A DNA stretch of 40,680 nt. Source: Nostoc sp. CMAA1605 (GTDB lineage: Bacteria; Cyanobacteriota; Cyanobacteriia; Cyanobacteriales; Nostocaceae). The DNA is taken from positions 1-40,680 of the forward strand of contig NZ_PJIZ01000054.1 of NCBI RefSeq assembly GCF_021596505.1, written 5' to 3'. This document shows, one piece after another, positions 35,797-40,680 of this stretch (position 1 is the first letter of the stretch; each line of letters begins with the position of its first letter). Below the pieces are notes generated by a model. It saw nothing but the letters and a program-made list of their open reading frames with translations, ran no database searches and had not been told where the DNA came from. The position numbers and the translations under genes were made by a program.

Positions 35797-37947
35797 CCCT
35801 TCTGAACGAAGAGTTTCGTTTCCTAAATTAGCATTAGCAAACTGCTGGGGCGATCGCGGTCTACCTGTGGTGATAGCGTAGTTAATACTTAGTAACCACA
35901 GCCATATTCCTGGATAACGGGGTTCTAGTTTGGGTTGAACCCAGATGAGAAAACTGGGAAACCAAGCACCTAGTAAAGCACTTACTAAGGCGTGACGACC
36001 AAAATTGGCATAATTTCCTAACCACCTGAGTAAATCTTTCCAGCCAGCCATTTCCCAAATCCACCAAATTAAAGCAGGATTGATGCGTGCTGCTTTTAAT
36101 GCTAGGCGGTTAAATGTCAACCAATCACAACGATCCTTAATAAAGTTGTCGGCTACTTCTAAGGGTTCATCAGCTAATAACCCAAAGAATGTATTTAACA
36201 TGGCATTGATGCGCTGGGGTGGGAGAAATTTTCCGGTAGGAACCATCATCCCTTTAGAAAATAGCCAAGTGACAGACACATTGCTTTGGTAAGCGCGGAT
36301 TAAGTTCAAATGACGTTGACTCAACAAATCATGCTTGAGTGCAACATTTAATAAAGTGGTGAGACGTTCTAAATTACGTACCAGTGAGCCGAAACCTGTG
36401 AATACTAAGGGTGATTGTAAAGACGCAGCATCACCAATTGCAATTAATCGATCAAAGGCCACTTGGCGATCGCGACTATTTACACTAAAATGCCCTGGTA
36501 TGTAGCCAAAGGTTGGCTTTTTCCACACCAACTGCTCTAAATCACATCGGCGATACTCCGGCAAAATCGTAAAGAAATCCTCATACATCTCTAGCAAAGA
36601 ACCGGGGTTTTCTGGATTAACTTCGTGGTAATGAAATAGATAAATTGTCAGTTCTTCACCCGCACCAGGAAACAATTCCCAAATTAATTGTCTACCCCGT
36701 GAAATATCGCCGTGGCTGTACAATACATCGCCATACTGTGAATCCCACACACCAGGGGCAAATCCCTTGTCAATCACTGCTCCCACAGTCGGACAGACGC
36801 TATCAAAAGCGCGTCCACCGTTTAATTGCCAAGCAATGGGGGAAGCCGTTCCCATTGCATCCACCAAAAGCCTACCACTCACTTGCTTTTGTGTTTGAGT
36901 GGGTAAATGCTGGAGTGTAACTACAACTCGTGATTGCTCAATATTGGCTTGCAAAAACTCTGTTTCATCCCAAATTTCGCCACCTGCGGCTGTTAACTTC
37001 TGTCCACACAACCGCAATAATTTATCGGAGTCTAAAGATATATTTAGCACCGTGGGCGTGTGTAAAATAGGCGATCGCAATTTGGGTGGATTATTGCCGT
37101 CAAAAAACTTATTAAATCCGTCCTTATATTCTCTGACAATAATCGTTTCCAATTCAGCTGGCGTAAATAAACCCAAGTTCACCAAACTTTGAAGTTCATC
37201 ACGGGAAATATTCCATTCCCGATTCATCCGTCCAAACGCCAGACGTTCCACCAGCAGCACTTTGTAACCCAATTGTGCCATCACTGCCGCATGAATTACC
37301 CCCAGCGCACCGCCAATATAAATCAAGTCGTATTGGGGATTGGGGATTAGGGATTGGGGATTGGGTGTTTTTCCTACCCAGTCCCCAGTCCCCAGCGATG
37401 CACTGAGCTTGTCGAAGTGTCCCCAGTCCTTTCTCACAAACAGCACCTGACGAGGCTGTTGAGGATGCCGTACTCCCTCACGCCATCTTTGTTCCCACCA
37501 ATAGGCGCGCTGGAGGTCATATTCCCCATTGGGCATTTTTTGGAAATATTTCACCGTCAGGGGATAGTAGGGGGCTAAAGCCTCAAAAATTGATTGCTGT
37601 GATAAATCAATTGCTGGCGGTTCGGGGTAGCAATGGGGAAAACGCTGTCTGACGGCTTTTGTTAACTTTTGCAGAAAATCCTTTTCTTGGGGAAGAGGTG
37701 TATCTGCCCACCGGAAGACCTTAAGGTAAGTAGTTCTCTGGACAGACCAAACAAATACAGAGATTTCTTTCGGTAAATTTTCGGAAAAATTGGTACCACC
37801 TGTTGTATATTTACTAGATAATTTCAGGCAGAATCCATCTGGAGTCAGTATTTTCTCCCAATTTCCTGGGTCAAACTCTGATTGCAGCCAACTGCGTACA
37901 GTTGCCGTGTCCGAAATCGGAACTTCGAGATAAAGGATTTCTTTCAT
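35791..37947 (-). CDS. CruA/CruP-type lycopene cyclase-like flavoprotein
   Basis: A 718-residue protein. Residues 1-170 form an N-terminal region of unknown role. The FAD domain starts near 206 with DLIYIGGALGVIHAAVMAQLG and LLVERLAFGRMNREWNISRD, the hallmark of the CruA/CruP group (lycopene cyclases of green sulfur bacteria and some cyanobacteria, and their paralogue CruP). A second flavin motif, LIAIGDAASLQSPLVFTGFG, lies near 510. The C-terminus (about 620-690) is hydrophobic and probably membrane-associated. Residues 174-205 are repeat-encoded and sit directly before the dinucleotide fold. I cannot separate CruA from CruP from sequence alone. The terminal Gly-Val-stop comes from a GGGTGTAA repeat. 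Confidence 0.78.
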   Translation of the reverse strand: MKEILYLEVPISDTATVRSWLQSEFDPGNWEKILTPDGFCLKLSSKYTTGGTNFSENLPKEISVFVWSVQRTTYLKVFRWADTPLPQEKDFLQKLTKAVRQRFPHCYPEPPAIDLSQQSIFEALAPYYPLTVKYFQKMPNGEYDLQRAYWWEQRWREGVRHPQQPRQVLFVRKDWGHFDKLSASLGTGDWVGKTPNPQSLIPNPQYDLIYIGGALGVIHAAVMAQLGYKVLLVERLAFGRMNREWNISRDELQSLVNLGLFTPAELETIIVREYKDGFNKFFDGNNPPKLRSPILHTPTVLNISLDSDKLLRLCGQKLTAAGGEIWDETEFLQANIEQSRVVVTLQHLPTQTQKQVSGRLLVDAMGTASPIAWQLNGGRAFDSVCPTVGAVIDKGFAPGVWDSQYGDVLYSHGDISRGRQLIWELFPGAGEELTIYLFHYHEVNPENPGSLLEMYEDFFTILPEYRRCDLEQLVWKKPTFGYIPGHFSVNSRDRQVAFDRLIAIGDAASLQSPLVFTGFGSLVRNLERLTTLLNVALKHDLLSQRHLNLIRAYQSNVSVTWLFSKGMMVPTGKFLPPQRINAMLNTFFGLLADEPLEVADNFIKDRCDWLTFNRLALKAARINPALIWWIWEMAGWKDLLRWLGNYANFGRHALVSALLGAWFPSFLIWVQPKLEPRYPGIWLWLLSINYAITTGRPRSPQQFANANLGNETLRSEGV
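37334..37428. repeat. STRR insert with a 28-base element inside the CruA/CruP-like gene
   Basis: CCCCAAT/CCCCAGT-type units on both sides of the 28-base element at 37395..37422 (shared with 5313..5340). The insert preserves frame and has no stop on the minus strand, adding about 32 residues rich in Gly, Trp, Asp and Pro. Confidence 0.88.
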
Positions 37948-38108
37948 GTTTTTCTGACATCTGTGATTAATCTACTTATCCAGGCAGATATGCGAAAGGC
38001 ATCAAGTACGCTAAACTCCGCCCTATCATTTCAATAAAGATTCAGTAAAGAATTTTTAATAATTTGTCAAAACTTTTTTCCATTTCCTAAGTTTAATAAA
38101 CCCACGCC

Positions 38109-38342
38109 ATGAATTATCCCATTCCAGACAGTCCTCAAGAAATTTTTGCTTTAAAACAACAGCCGATAGATGAAGAATTAGTCGCCTCAGCGATCGCAGG
38201 AGTGATTAAAATTGTCCGTTCCCAAGGACAATCTTTAGAAGAGTTGACAGCCCAATTGCTAGCTGATGACCCTGTATTAGATCAGCAGCAACGCCGTTGG
38301 CTGAGTACAGTGGTGAGTCAAGCTTGGGAGAGTTTTGGTTAA
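38109..38342 (+). CDS. Small acidic protein of unknown function
   Basis: A 77-residue protein beginning MNYPIPDSPQEIFALKQQPI. It is helical in look, acidic, and lacks cysteines and membrane segments. The core DEELVASAIAGVIKIVRSQG and DPVLDQQQRRWLSTVVSQAW reads like a conserved cyanobacterial small protein, and a HIP1 site lies inside. No strong Shine-Dalgarno is seen (CACGCC before the ATG). It is divergent from the CruA/CruP-like gene. The function is not known to me. Confidence 0.65.
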   Translation: MNYPIPDSPQEIFALKQQPIDEELVASAIAGVIKIVRSQGQSLEELTAQLLADDPVLDQQQRRWLSTVVSQAWESFG

Positions 38343-38524
38343 GCAGGCAAGGGGGGCAGGGGGAAGGGGTGCAGGGGTGCAGGGGTGCAGGGGGCAAGGG
38401 AGAAAAAATCACTCAGCACTCAACACTCAGCACTCTTCCAAGCGATCGCTTTTATCCCCTACACCCTTACACCCTTACACCCTTACACCCTCGCACCCTT
38501 ACACCCTTACACCCTCACACCCCT
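38343..38524. repeat. STRR arrays GGGGTGCA, CACTCAGCACTCAA and CCTTACAC up to the cimA 3' end
   Basis: GCAGGGGT units, then CACTCAG/CACTCAA units, a HIP1 site, then CCCTTACA/CCCTCACA units. The last array encodes the final Val-Arg-Val and stop of the minus-strand cimA gene. Confidence 0.88.
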
Positions 38525-40195
38525 AAACCCCAAGTCTTGAGATGCTTGAAAATGCAGTAACAACCCATATTCCAAGCCCTCAACAACTGCTTGATAGGAC
38601 GCTGCCAAAATATTTGTCGAAACGCCGATAGTCGTCCAACGTTGAGAACCGTTACCCGATTCCACTAGCACACGAGTTTTCGATGCTGTTCCCCGATGTC
38701 CGTTGAGAATCCGCACTTTGTAATCTGTCAATTCAAAATTAGCGATTTGCGGGTAAAAATTCCTTAAAGCTTTGCGTAAAGCTGCATCTAACGCCGCCAC
38801 AGGGCCATTACCTTCGGCAGCTTCTAATTTATCTTCCCCATTAACAGCTAATTTCACTGTAGCTAAAGCATTATTAGATTCTTGCCCCTCCACCAAGTCA
38901 CAGTGGACTTGAAAACCCTTCACCTCAAAAAATTTCTGGCGATCGCCTAAAGCCTCATACATCAACAGTGCAAAACTAGCTTCAGCCGCCTCAAATTGAT
39001 AACCTTCGCTTTCTAACTCTTTGAGACGCTGGAGAATTTGCTTGGTTTCTGGAGATTGCTTGTCAATTTCAATACCAAAACTCCTGGCTTTAGCTAACAC
39101 ATTACTCACCCCAGACTGTTCCGAAATCACAATCCGACGACGATTTCCCACCTGTTCTGGCTGAATATGTTCATAAGTCAGGGGATTTCTCTCCACCGCC
39201 GACACATGAATACCACCTTTGTGGGCAAAAGCCGAACGTCCCACAAAAGGCGCGTGTTCATCAGGGGCTAAATTCACCACTTCACTTACAAAGCGACTAG
39301 CTTCTGCTAGTTGAATAAGCTGGTGTTCAGCGATACAACTGTAGCCAAGCTTTAATTGTAAATTAGGAATCAGTGAACATAAGTTAGCATTGCCACACCG
39401 TTCCCCATAACCGTTAATTGTGCCTTGCACCATAGTTGCCCCCGCCATCACAGCTGCTAAGGCATTGGCTACCGCCATATCTGAATCATTATGAGTATGT
39501 ATCCCAATTTGGGGGATTGGGCATTGGTAATTGGGCATTGGTAATGAGGAATCATCTTTTTTCCCATTCCCGATTCCCCATTCCCCAGTTGCTTTTACCA
39601 CATCCTGTACAATCTGAGTTACTTCATGGGGTAAAGTCCCGCCATTGGTATCACACAGAACTAGCCACTCTGCCCCAGCCATCATTGCAGCTTTGAGAGT
39701 TTGTAAAGCATAGTCTTGATTCTGTTTGTAACCATCAAACCAGTGTTCCGCATCGTAAATTACCCGCCGCCCTTGAGTGCGAAAAAACGCGATCGTATCG
39801 CGAATCATCGCTAAATTTTCTTCTAAAGTCGTTTTTAGACCTGATGTGACGTGTAAATCCCAGGATTTGCCGAAAATTGTTACCCAGCGAGTCCCTGCCG
39901 TCAGTATGTCCTGTAGCATTGGTTCCTCGGCAGCTGTGGTATGTGGGCGGCGAGTTGAACAAAATGCCACAATTTCTGATTGTTTAAGCGGATTCTCTTG
40001 TAACTGCCAGAAAAATTGAACATCTTTAGGGTTAGCCCCAGGCCACCCACCTTCTATAAAAGGAATCCCTAATTGATCCAGTCTGTAAGCAATGCGTAGC
40101 TTGTCTTCTATGGAAACTGATAACCCTTCGCGCTGAGTGCCATCCCGTAGTGTGGTGTCATAAAGCCAAATTTGGGGTAAGGGATTTGTGGTCAT
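38507..40195 (-). CDS. cimA: (R)-citramalate synthase with a repeat-encoded internal insert
   Basis: A 562-residue enzyme that condenses pyruvate and acetyl-CoA to citramalate, the threonine-independent entry to isoleucine synthesis. The N-terminal IWLYDTTLRDGTQREGLS, the HTHNDSDMAVANALAAV metal site, VQGTINGYGERCGNANL and FAHKGGIHVSAVERNP are those of the CimA group of the LeuA superfamily. The C-terminal regulatory domain (from about 430) is present. 2-Isopropylmalate synthase is the alternative, but the sequence fits the CimA form better. Residues about 203-229 (GEWGIGNGKK to CPIPQ) are repeat-encoded and lie just before IGIHTHNDSD in the barrel. The start is ATG 40195, not TTG 40204. Confidence 0.87.
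   Translation of the reverse strand: MTTNPLPQIWLYDTTLRDGTQREGLSVSIEDKLRIAYRLDQLGIPFIEGGWPGANPKDVQFFWQLQENPLKQSEIVAFCSTRRPHTTAAEEPMLQDILTAGTRWVTIFGKSWDLHVTSGLKTTLEENLAMIRDTIAFFRTQGRRVIYDAEHWFDGYKQNQDYALQTLKAAMMAGAEWLVLCDTNGGTLPHEVTQIVQDVVKATGEWGIGNGKKDDSSLPMPNYQCPIPQIGIHTHNDSDMAVANALAAVMAGATMVQGTINGYGERCGNANLCSLIPNLQLKLGYSCIAEHQLIQLAEASRFVSEVVNLAPDEHAPFVGRSAFAHKGGIHVSAVERNPLTYEHIQPEQVGNRRRIVISEQSGVSNVLAKARSFGIEIDKQSPETKQILQRLKELESEGYQFEAAEASFALLMYEALGDRQKFFEVKGFQVHCDLVEGQESNNALATVKLAVNGEDKLEAAEGNGPVAALDAALRKALRNFYPQIANFELTDYKVRILNGHRGTASKTRVLVESGNGSQRWTTIGVSTNILAASYQAVVEGLEYGLLLHFQASQDLGFRGVRV
39511..39589. repeat. STRR-derived insert inside cimA
   Basis: GGGCATT/GGTAATT units, a short unique spacer and CCCATTC/CCCCATT units, in frame with cimA and free of stops on the minus strand. 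Confidence 0.85.
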
Positions 40196-40270
40196 AAGAA
40201 TCAAACTGTTGATACAACTTTACAAGCAATGTGTCAAGATACAACAAAAAGTCTATTTGGTAATTAGAAT

Positions 40271-40609
40271 ATGCCTAAGGTGCTGGCTCAAGGTCAAACA
40301 ATTGAGTGTCATAGCGGAGCTAATTTACGCAAAGTTCTACTAGAAAATGGTATTGACCTCTACAATGGCGGTGCTAGGCTAATAAACTGTCGAGGAATTG
40401 GTAGTTGCGGAACTTGTGCGGTTAAAGTAGAGGGTGAGGTGTCAGCAGCGAATTGGCGTGATCAAACGCGGAGATCGCTTCCTCCCCATTCTCCTACAAA
40501 AAACCTGCGTTTAGCTTGTCAGACTCAAGTGCTAGGCGACGTAAAAGTAACAAAATTTGACGGATTTTGGGGTCAAGGTTCTCAAGTCGTATGGCAATCA
40601 GAAGGTTAG
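40271..40609 (+). CDS. 2Fe-2S ferredoxin-like protein
   Basis: A 112-residue protein with one ferredoxin domain. The cluster ligands are C40, C46, C49 and C83, giving C-x5-C-x2-C and a distant fourth cysteine. This spacing is that of the adrenodoxin/bacterial and FdxH-unlike groups, not the plant-type C-x4-C-x2-C of photosynthetic PetF. It is therefore probably not the main Photosystem I acceptor. The C-terminus (KFDGFWGQGSQVVW) is an extension of about 20 residues. The ATG at 40271 gives MPKVLAQGQ; the ribosome site is weak. It is divergent from cimA. The partner is unknown. Confidence 0.8.
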   Translation: MPKVLAQGQTIECHSGANLRKVLLENGIDLYNGGARLINCRGIGSCGTCAVKVEGEVSAANWRDQTRRSLPPHSPTKNLRLACQTQVLGDVKVTKFDGFWGQGSQVVWQSEG

Positions 40610-40638
40610 GTTAAAAAGGAGAAAATCAAGATGGGTAG

Positions 40639-40680
40639 ATGGACACCACTAGTTTAATGGCTGGAGGCTTGGCTTTTAAT
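40639..40680 (+). CDS. Possible start of a further gene, truncated by the window
   Basis: ATG 40639 opens a frame reading MDTTSLMAGGLAFN to the window end. AAGGAG lies about 17 bases upstream, a little far. Another ATG at 40631 closes after eight codons. Only 14 codons are visible, so this is tentative. The hydrophobic start would suit a small membrane protein. Confidence 0.3.
   Translation, partial: MDTTSLMAGGLAFN

Overview
The window is chromosomal DNA from a filamentous, heterocyst-type cyanobacterium of the Nostoc/Anabaena group. The evidence is a high density of the cyanobacterial palindrome GCGATCGC (HIP1), many short tandemly repeated repetitive (STRR) arrays such as CCCCAGT, TGAGTGC, GGGTGTAA and TCATTAG, a plant-type NDH-1 gene (ndhH), a cyanobacterial-type glutamate-cysteine ligase, and a CruA/CruP-type carotenoid cyclase relative. 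I see no rRNA, tRNA, CRISPR array, prophage or intact insertion sequence. The species is inferred only to this level.

Layout. 1-5.4 kb: the 5' end of a class III alcohol dehydrogenase (minus strand), avtA, rimM, a Ser/Thr kinase and an alpha/beta hydrolase, separated by dense STRR arrays. 5.4-9.7 kb: a secreted SLH-domain protein, an MscS-type channel and a histone-deacetylase-fold hydrolase. 9.8-15.8 kb: a two-gene unit of a 1481-residue Upf1-like SF1 helicase and a phospholipase-D-type nuclease that overlap by 23 bp. This is the best candidate for an undescribed or variant defence system, as its parts match those of the Mokosh family. 16.3-21.4 kb: gshA, trmL, a long structured leader and a LysM/M23 peptidoglycan hydrolase. 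21.6-26.8 kb: rsmH, ndhH, a stand-alone GAF protein with both cysteines of DXCF cyanobacteriochromes, a MidA-family methyltransferase and a 31-residue membrane peptide. 27-29.3 kb: a beta-hydroxyacid dehydrogenase and a histidine kinase with an eroded ATP site. 30-33.7 kb: a metal-type permease, its TIGR03943 partner and a membrane-anchored propeller protein, preceded by an ArsR-like dyad. 34-40.7 kb: a coiled-coil protein, a CruA/CruP-like flavoprotein, a small conserved-looking protein, cimA and a 2Fe-2S ferredoxin.

Across the window the STRRs do more than fill intergenic space. They supply start codons (two genes), the leader in front of a start (midA), an N-terminal extension (rimM), internal in-frame inserts (cimA and the CruA/CruP-like gene), and the stop codons of at least five genes. 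Repeat types that are open in the reading direction lie inside genes, and types that carry stops lie at gene ends.
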